A DNA stretch of 64,000 bases, from assembly GCA_003290165.1 (NCBI GenBank), contig QNQO01001161.1, forward strand, positions 248,001 to 312,000. Reading direction: 5' to 3'. Shown one piece after another: positions 33,030 through 44,012 of this stretch. The notes under the pieces are model-generated. The model did no database searches and was not told where the DNA came from. It saw nothing but the letters and a program-made list of their open reading frames with translations. The DNA comes from Berberis thunbergii. Its lineage: Eukaryota > Streptophyta > Magnoliopsida > Ranunculales > Berberidaceae. How positions within the stretch are numbered: the first letter of the stretch is position 1; each line of letters opens with the position of its first letter. Both the position numbers and the translations under genes were made by a program.

Positions 33030-33345
33030 CAACTGTTAATAACACCCAAAAATTTAGCTCAATCTAACGCACTAAACCAAACAACGTCATCAATCCGCGT
33101 GAAACTAATACAACCAATCCCCTTCAATTACCTTTCTCTATATAAATTTCAATTTTTTCTGCAAACCAACTTAAACAAAAAATTTCTCTCAAAATTTTTT
33201 TTCTCTCATCTTCCAGAGAAGAAACCCATAGAGGAGAAGTCCACCGCTTCCTCGACACCGATCCCAGCAGCCACTCTCTCCCCTCCCTTCATCCGCCGCC
33301 TCTCTCTCGGAGATCTGAGACCTGAGATCTCAAAAATCTGAGTTC
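33030..33345 (+). promoter_or_regulatory. Promoter-and-leader-like block inside CACTA
   Basis: This block differs in composition from the repeats around it. CTCTATATAAATTTC near 33137 is a good plant TATA box. It is followed by a CA- and CT-rich leader (CAAACCAACTTAAAC, TTTCTCTC) and a GC-richer stretch from 33220 with CCACCGCTTCCTCGACACCG and CATCCGCCGCC, like the start of an exon. An open frame runs through to 33341 but there is no recognisable domain. It could be a captured host promoter and first exon, or the remains of the element's own promoter. Confidence 0.45.
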
Positions 33346-33487
33346 TCGGAGAGATCTCCGATATTTAAAAAAATATATATATATATATATATATTTTAAA
33401 TCGCAGATCTCGGAGAAATTTGATCTTTAAAAAAATATATATATTTTTAAAGATCTCAGAGAAATCTCAGATCTCGGAGAGATCGAA

Positions 33488-33543
<56 letters not shown>

Positions 33544-33545
33544 TT
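33346..33545 (+). repeat. GATCTC palindromes and AT dinucleotide runs
   Basis: Short inverted repeats (TCGGAGAGATCTCCGA, AGATCTCGGAGA) alternate with TA/AT runs near 33374 and 33450, and a run of about 44 bp at 33497-33540. The + strand could form extended hairpins. Confidence 0.85.
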
Positions 33546-34201
33546 TTTTAAAAAAAAAACCATTTAGCGACGGCACAATGTCGTCGCTAATATAAAAATA
33601 ATGTAAATTAAAATAAAAATAATGTTAAATTTAAAAAAAAAATCAATTAGACACGACAAAATGCAATCGCTAATATTAAAATATTTTTTTTAAATACCAT
33701 TTAGCGACGGCACAATGCCGTTGCTATTATAAAAATAATGTTAAATTAAAAAAAAAATCAATTAGCCACGGCAAAATGCCGTCGCTAACATTAAAATATT
33801 TTTTTAAATACCATTTAGCAACGGCAGGAAGCCGTCGCTAATGGTTATTTATATTCGGGACTTAGCGACGGCAGAAAGCTGTCGCTAACTAGCCACGGCT
33901 ATTTTGCCGTCGCTGATTCAAATAGCGACGATAATTATTGCTACGGGGTTGCGACGGTTGTTGTGCCGTCGCTGATGCATTTTAGCTACGGTTTTAGCTC
34001 AATCAGCGACGGTTTTTAGGCGTTGCTGATTTCAATTTTTTTTGTAGTGATTAAACTCATTCCATGGAATTAACAATAAAGACAATGAAGATGAACGCCA
34101 CAAAATATGGCAACGTAAATTCTAACAAGTTCCATTCGATATCAAGAACTCGAGATATTGACAGTTTTAATCAAAAGTAAACCGGTACCAATATAACTTG
34201 C

Positions 34202-34348
34202 CTTTGGGGCGTTAGAGTGAATAACAGGCATGTTGACCGATGAATCAATTGAAGGACTAATTTTTCCTTCCTCTGTGTTTGAGAGTTCGTTAGATAATGA
34301 AGGTTTAGGAGTTCTGTATCCATTAGGGATTGAAGGCAAATCAGCCAT
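34202..34348 (-). pseudogene. NIP exon 1 with GC donor
   Basis: 147 bp, phase 0 at its end, with donor CCAAAG|GCAAGT. A GC donor in exactly this context is the standard minor class of plant splice site, and no better GT donor is nearby. It encodes the hydrophilic cytosolic N terminus with SNTEEGKISPS. Confidence 0.7.
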
Positions 34349-34876
34349 CCGAACACTTTAGAAAATCAAGCTCAACCAATGGGAATGGGCTTTCCCTCGA
34401 TGAATCAATGTACATTTTTTAACTACTTAGTTCCATTGAGATGCTCAAAATAATTAAGATCGGATAATCCACTTTGTTTGGCCACAATTGGCTGTAAGGA
34501 GATTATTTAATGGAAGAGTTCTAGGCTGAACAACTATGGGAGTTTTGGATTGAGTATGCAAGAGGACTTTGTAATTAACTAAATGAGGCCAAAGAAGAAT
34601 TAATAACAATAATACTTTAACAGGTTTTGAAGTTGTTTACATTTCCTTGCAAAAGTGGTGTAAGAGACAAAACCTAAAGATCAATGTAGAGCTTTGTTTT
34701 GTAGATTCTACATTGTAGTTTAGTTTTCTATCTGAATGCTAAAAAGAAAAGAAGAAATGAAGCACACATTTCATGCACATCAAAGCAAGGATTTTACATG
34801 ACCACATTGATGGATCAGACCCAGGTCGCATCAGAGTAAAATAACATGACCACATTGAATTACACTGGAGTAAATC
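34349..34876 (-). promoter_or_regulatory. Upstream region of the NIP pseudogene
   Basis: AT-rich with no coding signal. It would contain the NIP promoter (transcription toward lower coordinates), but no single TATA box stands out. It ends where a gypsy LTR begins. Confidence 0.3.
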
Positions 34877-35109
34877 TGATAGTTTTGACTTAGTAAATAA
34901 ACGAAATTGCAATAATTGAGGGTAAAGAAATAAACAATAAATAAAATAACTTTTATTCAATCACCCGCCTAATAGTGAGTAACTTATACCTTCTAAATCA
35001 AACCCTAAACCTAATATGAAACTAATGCGAGAACCCTAAGTGGAATCCCTATTACAAAAATGATAGAATGTTTAATATTGCAAAAATACTACTATTGCTA
35101 ATATCAATA
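34877..35109 (-). repeat. 3' LTR of the gag-only gypsy element
   Basis: 233 bp. Its end on the - strand reads AACTATCA, matching the other copy's AATCTATCA. Confidence 0.75.
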
Positions 35110-35249
35110 AACATCTACATCTCCGAGTTGAAGAAACATGTTCGCAAACTTAAAGGGTGCACTCAATGCCTTCTGCCACTAAGGAAATGAGTTTGCCTTC
35201 ACCAACAACCGAAGGGCCCTAATCCGTAGATTCTTGTTCATCAATCAGC

Positions 35250-37490
35250 AGAAAAAATTTTTCCTTTTGGACAATTACTTCGGATATGGCCAGTCTAACA
35301 ACACCCAAACACTTAAGTGAGCCCTCAGAAATAGGTCGCGGAATGTAAATAGCGAAAGTGCATGGAAGGGTCGCCAGTGTCTTCTTCTCAGAGCGGTCCT
35401 ACAATTGTAACTTTATTTTTGCTTGTTTTGTCATGTTCTTAGCCGCCACAAGAGTACCAAAATCCTCCAATGTTAAGATAGACTGAAGTCGCGCATCCAA
35501 ACCATGATAAAAGCGGAATGTTGTTTGTCATTATGTTCGTCATGTTTAGTACGCATACACAATATACGAAACTCAGTAGCATAACAAGTAATTGTGCACC
35601 CATTCTATGAAACTCTCATCAACCGTCCAAATAGTTCACGCCCATAATCCATATGCACAAAATAGACTGCATCAACTCATGCATATCAGGCCATGTGTTA
35701 ACAGAAGGTAACCTCAATGTTGTTTGCCATGCACATTCATCCTACCACCAAAGATTTGCAATACTCTTCAATTTTGTAGCCACTAACTGTACCACCTTCG
35801 GACCTCAGATGTTCTTAAAGTCACGTATATGGTCAATTTCCAAGGACCAATCTATAAAAATATCACCACGGCAAATCTATCATTAGAAGGCACATCAAGT
35901 TTTAGACTTATATCGACCCAACACTCCAAGACAGTAATAACTAAGCCAACTGATCATGATCAAAATAAGTGCCACCACCAAAGTGTGATCGCCTAATGTA
36001 GGTGGTTGAAAATGAGGATTATCACCGCTGCCAAAACCTTTACTGCATCCTAAAGAAGGGTGAAATTGTCTTCTATCCTGAGCAGGTGGCCAAGGCGGAG
36101 TATGATCTCTTGGCGGGTTTGCTACCCACTGTTTGGTATGCCCATGTGGCAATTCTATCATATCCACAACATCAAGTTCAGGAGAGATATCAAATTGCGT
36201 AGGTGCTTCATAAAAAGATTCAATCTGTGAGGAGGAGAATTCTATGCTGAAAAATTAAAGTTGGCAAGAAACTGGTATTATGGAAGATAATTAAGGTTCA
36301 ACTAACTATCGAAATTGGGTCATACATTACTTGGTGGGAATTATTGGGGTGTTGTGTGGCATAAGGGCTCAAAGATAATGTTTCTGGGCAAGGATGATGA
36401 CGTTGCAAAAAACCTAATTGAGTGTGGGTGGTATGGGCTGAAGGTGGGGCGTTAATAACTTGCGAGTGTAGAGAAAGATCGTGTGGTGTTGGTTAGATGA
36501 GGGGTGGGACAACTCAAATAAGGGGTGAACATCGCCTCTGGTGTTTGGGTGGGAAAACTTGAGAATAGTGGGGTGAATGTCCCGTAATAGGGATTGAACG
36601 AATGGAAGGTGGAGGTGTGAATAACTCTATGCTTGTTGGAGGGGACGAACCAGAGGTTGAGGGAGGCTGGAGGACACTAGTGGGGATTTAAGAACAGTAG
36701 CGATCGAGGGAGGTGGAGGGTTTTCACAGTCGACCAGAGATGGGTCAACAAGTATCGCTAGCTGGGGGCAACAATTTGCAAAGCTATGGGAGGCAACATG
36801 ATTGAGGAAAATGAGGTGAAACCCAGTCAATTTATTGGAAAAGTCAAGTTGAGGAAGATGTTGTGCGATGGGAGGTTGTGGGACGCCAGTGGTGGTTGGA
36901 GGTCCATCGACCTTAAAGGTGAAAACGATCAATGTGTGTGTCGATGGTTGGTGTGTCGACCTTGGTGAACAGGGCCTGGCAGTGAGCAGTATGTGATGGT
37001 TGTGTGTCGAGCGGCAATGAGATTCAATCGACCACAACGTTTGTAGTTTTGTTCCGATCTGTAAAGAGGCTTTGGTTGAGGGCAAGGGGTCAGACTAAAT
37101 CGGGGCAGTGGCGATGGGTTGGATTGAGTCGAGGCAAGGTTGTGATTGACCTGTGGAGGACTGGGTCAATGGCATGGCGAACAATAGTGAGTGAGGTTAG
37201 GGCCCTGTGTCACCGTCGTCCTTTTTTCCATCATCATCTTCATACGTTCCATCCTTGCTAACATTTGTTCCATCATTTCTTCCCTTTTTTCCTTTCATTG
37301 ATTCATTGATTTCTTTGATCTCATTTTCCAATGTTTTCCTACTTGTGTCTATCTGCTCTTCAATCCTCTATTCCAATCCTGCAAGTTGGTCATCTGCTCG
37401 ATTCTCTCCTTTTCAAACTTTGCATCCACGGAACTAGATGAAGCCTTCCATCCTTTCTATGGCTTCAATTTCCTTGGATATTTCTTCGTC
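35250..37490 (-). pseudogene. Degenerate gypsy gag
   Basis: On the - strand, near 37490, MADEEISKEIEAIERMEG marks an acidic N terminus. The capsid core near 35860-35700 reads DIFIDWSLEIDHIRDFKNIR followed by KVVQLVATKLKSIANLWW, the classic gypsy gag capsid block. A zinc-knuckle remnant (GCC-x-TGHIRSNCPKG) lies near 35290. Stops and shifts occur throughout. The stretch 36240-37200 is G-rich on the + strand, low-complexity, and has no recognised domain. Confidence 0.75.
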
Positions 37491-37558
37491 TGCCATCTTG
37501 TTAGCCTTTTCTTCTGCATAAGCTTATAGTTTTGTCTTCATTGTGTAAAAGAATGTTT

Positions 37559-37570
37559 GCTCTGATACCA
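37559..37570 (-). promoter_or_regulatory. tRNA-Met primer-binding site of gypsy element
   Basis: The - strand reads TGGTATCAGAGC, the complement of the 3' end of initiator tRNA-Met, placed 2 nt after the LTR end. It fixes the orientation of the element. Confidence 0.88.
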
Positions 37571-37572
37571 AT

Positions 37573-37788
37573 TGATAGATTAAAACTAGTAAATAAATGA
37601 AACACAATAATTATTCAATCAAACGCCTAACAATGTGCATCCTACGCCCTTATTTATAATTAATTTACCTTCTAAATCAAACCGTAAACTTAATAAGAAA
37701 CCATTGTATGAACATTAATTGAATTTTGTATTACAAAAATAATAGAATATCTAATATTGCTAAAATACTACTATTGCTAATATTAACA
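37573..37788 (-). repeat. 5' LTR of the gag-only gypsy element
   Basis: 216 bp; on the - strand it begins TGTTAATATTAGC and ends CTATCA just before the primer-binding site. Confidence 0.75.
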
Positions 37789-38513
37789 AATACCCTAATT
37801 TTATCAAATCCAAATGTGGAAACTTATGGGTTTTTCATTTTCAAATCCAAACTGGATCCAAAACATATTTGAAATTTAGCCTAGCTCACCTAGTCCACTC
37901 TGACTGATTCAGGGTTAATGATGATGTGAAGATTCGGTTTCAACTCCTAAAGGAAAAAGGTGGCGTTGAAGACATGAGCATTTTTCGTAAAAAAACATTA
38001 GTGGGTAGTTAAATCATCAATTAGGCGGTGATTAATCAGTATCGGTCAAGAAAGTGAATTTGTTTTTTAAGAAACTCGGATTGCAGAAATTGGCAAAACT
38101 CGGCAAAGATTTAGTAGCTCGAACTCGACCGAGTTTTTTGTCTAACTTAGTTTTTTCAAGGGTTTCTTAAGCATTCAAACTTCATATAGACTTCCCAAAA
38201 AAGTAAAGGGATCAATCTGTTGTTGTCGCGTGTGGTTGAGAACTTGAGAGAGAGATCAATTGAGAGTTTGAGAAGGGTGAAGGGAGTAGGGACGAAGGTG
38301 ATCGATCTGATGTTGTGTTGTTTACTGCAAGCCTGCGATCTACATTCTGCTGAGCGTTGAATTGCTATTTGCTAATTGCTTCTTTTTTCTCTTTAGTTTT
38401 TTTTTCCTTCTTCAATTTTCACATCAGTTTTCAAATTTTATTCTTTAATTGCTACAATAAATTAAAGGGTTGAAATTTGTTTGGTAATTGGGATGTTCTG
38501 TAAATAATAAATT
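37789..38513. other. Intergenic, no gene seen
   Basis: Unremarkable sequence. CTCGG-rich words at 38080-38150 (AACTCGGATTG, AACTCGGCAAAG, CTCGACCGAG) hint at an old DNA transposon end, but no pair of termini could be found. Confidence 0.4.
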
Positions 38514-38893
38514 ATTTTTTGGATTATTTACATTTTGGGTATACGTAATTTAGACATATTTCATATTAGGTACAAAAGTATTGCATAATTATTTATTGGG
38601 TTTTGATGTTTGCTCAACAATACTGACCATGGTTGAACATCACATATTTTATAAAGACCTAAGTACCTCTCTTTGCATATTGGATATTATTATTTTACTA
38701 TAATTGCACTTTGGGTACATTGACCGATGATATTTGGTTTTTTATCAAATGTGACATGTTTGACCTGAATCAACATCGTTAAATAAACGATCAAGACATA
38801 ATTTCATATCCAAAATGCAATTATGCAAAACTTTTGTACCCAGTGTGAATTACGCTTAAATTATGTGTACCCAAAATCTAAATAACCTTTTCT
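38514..38893. mobile_element. Fold-back MITE with about 75-bp terminal inverted repeats
   Basis: The left arm (GGATTATTTACATTTTGGGT at 38521 to GCATAATTA) is the inverted copy of the right arm (38815-38893, ending ATCTAAATAACCTTTT), about 80 percent alike by eye. A 40-bp direct repeat ATTAAAGGG(T/C)TGAA... lies outside both arms (38461 and 38917). Confidence 0.7.
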
Positions 38894-39051
38894 TTTTTGT
38901 TTTGTTTGAACAATGATTAAAGGGCTGAATTTTGTTGTGTGACTTGGGATTTCATTTTGGTATATTTGAGATATTTAGGATACTTTTTTGCCATTATAAG
39001 TGGGTATTGTTATGCGACAACTGGATATAATACATACTATCATGATATGTT

Positions 39052-39647
39052 GGATGCTTTGTAGGTTTTCATGGGCAAGGAAGTGGTAGAGAAGCCTCCT
39101 CCGGCAATTAAAGATTTGGTAGACTGCCCTTATATAAAATATTCAAAGGAAATGAGGGGCGGCCTTGTAGGATCGTAGGAGTAAAGTTTCTAAACATACA
39201 AGTGTGATTGATTTAGAGGTGCATGCATCTTTCAGTGAAAATCAGGGTCAGGGTGGGCTAGTTAACATCGTTGTGGTGCTAAGCCTTGCAACAAAATGCC
39301 TGAGAGCTTCGAGTTGTACCTATTAATTGTTCCAAGAAACAAAGGGTTTGGATGCTTTGTGGGCTTTCATGGGCAAGGAAGTGGTAGAGAAGCCTCCTCG
39401 GGCAATTAAAGATTTAGTAGACTACCTTTATATAAAATATACAAAGGACCTGAGGGGTGCCCTTGTAGGGTTGTAGGAGTAAAGTTCTTAAACATACAAG
39501 TGTGACTGATTTAGAGGTGCATGCATCTTTCAGTGAAAATCAGGGTCAAGTTGGGTCAGTTATCATTGTTGTGCGCTAAGCCTTGCAACAAAATGTCCGA
39601 GAGCTTCGAGTTGTACCTATTAATTGTTCCAGGAAACAAAGGGTTTG
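39052..39647 (+). repeat. 298-bp tandem duplication, unknown sequence
   Basis: Two units of 298 bp (39052-39349, 39350-39647) run from GGATGCTTTG to CAAAGGGTTTG and are about 95 percent identical. A short open frame, MGKEVVEKPPPAIKDLVD, occurs in both and is broken soon after. I do not recognise a domain. It may come from an uncharacterised gene or repeat. Flanks at 38894-39051 and 39648-40546 show no gene. Confidence 0.85.
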
Positions 39648-40546
39648 TGGCACCTAGTGGAGACGGTTGTCCAAAGCATGTGGGACTAGTGATTCTCAGT
39701 TCAATTTATAATATCCGTTTTGTGACTTATATCGTGGCTAATTCTTCATGACTAATCGGGTTATTTGCATGCTACTGTGATAGTGTATATAGTGGTTCAT
39801 CTAAGCGCTTGGTCTTTCGGGTTTATGCCATCAAAAAGTATCTCAACTTGAGAGTATGGTGTTGATATATTTACATACCAGATACAGAATTGTGAAGCTA
39901 TACTATCGTGTGCAAGCCTTTCACCTTGGGAGTTGTGTAAATGGGGCCAGTTTTGTCAAAGGATTGTTGCGCATGTGTATAGTGGTTGTGCTTGATCCCC
40001 TCGATCTGCAAAATGGAGTCCACTAATTGTCAAATTGAGACATTGGAGAAGATTATCATAATTAAGGACGGCGACAAAATGTGTCTGTAGAAAATCTTCT
40101 TAATACACTGTTTATTACAAGAGTACTTTTGACTTGCCTCTCTAGATGATCGAGATTTAGACTTGCCTCCAGTTTCTAGTAGTCAATCGTTTGGTTATTT
40201 TTGTATGATCAAACTACATTTATTTATTTGAGTCAAGGATTGCCTCGAGATATTTTCGATTTTGGTAGTTAAATCTATATTATATAAGATTATGTTTTGT
40301 TTAGTAGGGAGAGAAATCTTTGAAAACTTTCAATCTATAATAACCTTAATCATATGGGTTTTAGGCCTTCGCCTACCATAATTAGTTCAAGAGTGTAGGG
40401 GATAATTGGATATATTTCAGAATTTGAGGTTTTATAAAAATGTTCTTCGTTACTATGGTTTAGCTATTCATATTCCATGGTGTCATGATTTCACAATTTG
40501 TGCGTTGTATTGCAAATATTTATTTACTCAATAAAGTGTTGGTCAA

Positions 40547-41232
40547 TGATGATACATCAAAACGGTCCCAACTCGGCACCGTACACATGTCATGATAATC
40601 TTGAGGAATAACAGGCCCTAGCATCAACGCAACATTGATCCGACCCCAGCAACTTTAAACCCGCCCCAAAGCCGTCTGCCAAACGGACTTGAATTCTTAC
40701 AGCCTGCTAAGCCTAAGTGTCTCACAACTATCCTCAATACTCGTAAGCCCTATTAAGGAAAATATCTCGAGGATTAACTATGGACTGGCAGGTGCAATAG
40801 CTATTTGCTTCCAACTAGGAAACAGATTCTAGAGTATTTGCCACATATGGAGACTTCTACCTATAGATTGTTCTCGGCACGGGAACTATCGCCCACGTAT
40901 CTAGGAGCACAAGGCTAACATGGAAACTTCCCTCTACCGCACGACTCCCAGTTAGAGAATGATCTCCACGAAGATCTCCTTCCTAAACTATGTCATCGAT
41001 GGCTTGGTCAAACCAGGACTCCAGCACTATAAATAAGACATGAGGTTGGTAAGCTAAGTTACGCTACAAATTCCTTGTTTACAACATTACATCTTCCTCA
41101 GATCCTTGTCTGACTTTAGCATAGGAGTGTCATCGACCACCACAACGGTGGTCCGTGACTCATGTGCGTTCCTTGTGCGGGGCAACAGGTTTATAGGTCT
41201 AGGTCAAACAGGGAGAAAAAATGGCTGCATTA
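40547..41232 (+). repeat. 5' LTR of the Tat-like element
   Basis: 686 bp, starts TGATGATACATC. A TATAAATA promoter box lies at 41028-41035, as in the other LTR. It ends near CTGCATTA just before the primer-binding site. Confidence 0.88.
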
Positions 41233-41233
41233 G

Positions 41234-41253
41234 TTTGGCGCCGACCGTGGGGA
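41234..41253 (+). promoter_or_regulatory. Tat-type primer-binding site
   Basis: TTTGGCGCCGACCGTGGGGA directly follows the LTR, in the form commonly seen in Tat-lineage gypsy elements, and confirms + orientation. Confidence 0.75.
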
Positions 41254-41293
41254 CAACAAATTCTAGCATCATCTCTCTTCAAAATACAAAGAG

Positions 41294-41664
41294 ATGGCGA
41301 CAACTAGATCACGCAACAATGGAGAACAAGGGGATTCGTCAAACGCTCAGATTGGCGTTATACCGCCGCTCTTAGCGGTGTCAATAACAAACTCACACCC
41401 CCGCGCCATCAACAGAAATGACGAACCCCCAGGATAGATTTGTTGTCGTCTCAAATACAACAAATCGTCAAAGCGGTAGAGGCTCTCGTACAACAAAACC
41501 CTCTACTTGGGAATAGAGATCAGGAACAACACAGGTCTCCATCTCCTGAAGACGACAGATAGCAAGCACAGAGAGTCAAGCCACTAATAGTTCTCATTGA
41601 ACTAGAGGAAGCGGTGCGGCCAACGCAGAACCGACTCTTAAGGTGAAAAGAAGCTCTCTATTCC
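41294..41664 (+). pseudogene. Tat-like gag, N-terminal piece
   Basis: ATG at 41294 opens MATTRSRNNGEQGDSSNAQI. The frame is broken by several stops. It is cut at 41664 by the inserted chromovirus LTR; the matching downstream gag part resumes after 52309. Confidence 0.6.
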
Positions 41665-42333
41665 TGTAATACCCGCCCAATTCACTTACCAATATACTTG
41701 CACTATTTTAGAAGTTAATAATATTTATTGGTAGTAATTATTAATTAATAATAATTACAAGTAATAATAGTTTATGATTTTTCTTATTTTCAAACTTAGG
41801 TTTAGGCTGGTGGTGGGTAAGAGATAAAGGGTGGGTGTGTTTAGCCAAAGAAACCCTAAATTCTTCCTTTAAAGATAAAATCCTAGTTTTTTTTTCTTCT
41901 CTTTGCACACACACACAAAAGAAAAAGAAAAAAAATCCTACATTGAAAGTGGGAGGAGCTTGGAAAGAGGAACCTGGGATTCTTGCAAAAATTAGTGTGT
42001 ACAACTCTATTCTCATTAAGTTTTTTTTTTCCATGTAATATGATTGCTTAGATATACTGTATATGAGGTGATGTGTGAAAGATAGAAATGATGGGAGAGG
42101 GGTTTCCTTTCATGTTTTCAATTTTCGTTTTATGTGTATGGGTTTCAGTTTTTTTGTGAAGTTACATCTGACATTTTTCTTTGATTAACATCCGACACCT
42201 GACGTGTTTTCAAAATTTTCGTGTATGGATTTTCTTTATTCGATTGATGTATGATATGTTTTAACATTGCAAAAAAAAAAATCATAACTCAAAAGTTTAG
42301 TTTGATTTGATGGTCAAAAGTTCAAAAGTTGCA

Positions 42334-42370
<37 letters not shown>

Positions 42371-43882
42371 AAATAAAAAAAAACTCATAACTCAAAAGTT
42401 TAGATTGATTTGATGGTCAAAAGTTCAAAAGTTGCAAAAACCTCAAAAGTTTAGTTTTATTTGGTAGTTAAAAGTTCAAAAGTTGCAAAAAAAAATCATA
42501 ACTCAAAAATTCAGACAAGTTTTAACATTGCATGAACCAAAAATCTGAAAGTTGGTCTGACATGTTTTAACATTTCATAAACCAAAAGCCTGAAAGTCTG
42601 ACATGTTTTAACATTTCATAAAACATAAATAATAATAAAAAAGTTTAACGTGTTTTAGTTTGTATTTGTTGATTAAAAGTCTGACATGTTTTGATGCGCG
42701 TAAAAACATAACTTAAAGGTCTGACATTTATTAGTTTTTATTTGATGGTTATGTATGCTTATTTTATTGTTGAAATATGTATGATTATGCTTATGTTGAA
42801 CAGTAGCCATGGTTAAAATGTAGTGAATATAATTGTAGTAAGGTTTTATGCATATGGTTCTTGTAGGGGGAATGTGATGTGCTGTTAATTGATTTGAAAA
42901 AGTAATGACTCAAATAAAATATTTGGCAAATGTTCTTTCTCCACAACTCCGAAAAAAAAAATGTGAAAAGTAAAGAAATTTTTGTATACAGACTTGCTTG
43001 TATACGTGTGATAGAATTATGGGTATGCAGACTTGCTTGCATATCGGTGCACCGTTCCATGTGAGTTCGGTTGTACGTGTAGATTTAGGAGATGCTTGTC
43101 ATGGATCGAACTTCGGGTGAGATGACATGTTCCTCAATGTGGCACCCCACTTGGAACATGTACGCTCCGAGTGGTTTTGAAGGCAAGGGAGGCACACTTG
43201 GGTGAGGTGTGTTCTGCACAGGAGGAAAGTGCGATTGTGGAAAAGAAGCCAAGAATTTGAAAACAACAATAAATAATTAAATAAAACCATTGAATTGAGC
43301 ATGACATGAAATTGTGTATAAACTATTTTAGCTTGTACTAGATTAGCCTTGAGGGAAGAAACTAACCGCTCATTCGGATCTCGAATGAGAACTACCTGTC
43401 TTCCTTAAGGTAAACTTGCATTTTGTCCTTTTATATTCAATCGTTTGATTTGTAAGTTTGCTCACACCAGTATGATTATACTGACCCAGATTTTGTATTT
43501 TTTACAAATTTGGGTATGTTCTTAATGAGCGTAGCCCCAGAGAACTATCAGGGTTAATTGGAGCTTAAGGAAGGATAGTAGCTGCGTGGCGATAGCTGAA
43601 GAGTCGACGCGTTTATTCTTTTTAAATTATTATTATTATTTCTAGGTAATCAGATGTAGGATTTGGATTTAAATGCTCAGTATTTGTCAGATATTTATTT
43701 GGGAATTTATTATTGAGATTTTCATTTATTCGTTGTGGACCTCATTTTTTAGGAAGAATATTGAGGAAGCTTATTAGTTGTTTTTTTTATGCCTTATGAC
43801 TGTACCATTTAAAGTGTTCATGTTATGCCTTGGTTTTTGGACAATCTATTTTATTATATTGTTCAAAAATCGGGGCGTGACA
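41665..43882 (+). repeat. 5' LTR of the chromovirus
   Basis: 2218 bp. Contains repeated TCAAAAGTT/AAAAGTTGC words and CTGACATGTTTTAACATT words (42290-42640) and an AAT microsatellite near 42337-42364. Ends in GGGGCGTGACA. Confidence 0.93.
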
Positions 43883-43886
43883 TTTT

Positions 43887-43898
43887 TGGTATCAGAGC
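43887..43898 (+). promoter_or_regulatory. Chromovirus tRNA-Met primer-binding site
   Basis: TGGTATCAGAGC, 4 nt after the LTR end, complementary to initiator tRNA-Met. Confidence 0.93.
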
Positions 43899-44012
43899 AT
43901 TTAGTTAGCCTAGATCTAGGGTAGGTCTAGGTGATCCTCGAAAGTGTGGAAATGGGATTATGAACGTTTGGATTATTAAGTATTAACACTTATTTATTTT
44001 CGCTTGAAGGTG

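Larger units (their letters stand above)
28921..34049. mobile_element. Non-autonomous CACTA (En/Spm-like) transposon, repeat-rich
   Basis: Inverted ends CACTACAAAAAAAA (28921) and TTTTTTTTGTAGTG (to 34049) with a 3-bp target duplication ATT (28918-28920, 34050-34052). CACTAC ends plus a 3-bp duplication are diagnostic of the superfamily. Both subterminal regions are dense in GCGACGG and CCGTCGC words in both orientations, the expected transposase-binding layout. No transposase domain was found in 5129 bp. The interior is a left array, a GATC-rich array, a right hairpin array, a promoter-like block and AT-rich palindromes, listed separately. Confidence 0.93.
27441..34348 (-). pseudogene. NIP-type aquaporin (nodulin 26-like intrinsic protein) pseudogene
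   Basis: NIPs are six-helix membrane channels for water, glycerol or metalloids. Five exons on the - strand sit at the usual NIP intron positions: 34202-34348, 28201-28412, 27915-28120, 27744-27804 and 27441-27630. Exon 1 gives 49 residues (MADLPSIPNGYRTPK... NAPK). Exon 2 starts IIAELLGTHIIVFAGCAS and contains GAHFNPAIT, the first NPA loop. Exon 3 has VPLYVASQVTGSI and AWELTISFFLMFTVCGVAND. Exon 4 is INELSGIIVGSMVLLN, and exon 5 has [13 protein letters not shown], the second NPA loop. There are +1 shifts in exon 2 (about 28338 and 28290), another in exon 3 (about 28061), and a phase mismatch at the exon 4/5 junction. It is therefore probably dead unless these are sequencing errors. Intron 1 holds a CACTA element. 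Confidence 0.85.
34877..37788 (-). mobile_element. Gag-only Ty3/gypsy-type LTR element on the - strand
   Basis: LTRs of about 230 bp (34877-35109 and 37573-37788) share CAAACC(C/G)TAAAC, ATTACAAAAAT and ACTACTATTGCTAATAT blocks. On the - strand the upstream LTR is followed 2 bp later by a perfect TGGTATCAGAGC primer-binding site (37559-37570). The interior of about 2.5 kb has gag but no protease, reverse transcriptase or integrase, so it is a non-autonomous or internally deleted element. LTRs differ at many positions, so it is older than the other LTR elements here. Flanking 5-mers do not match. Confidence 0.8.
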
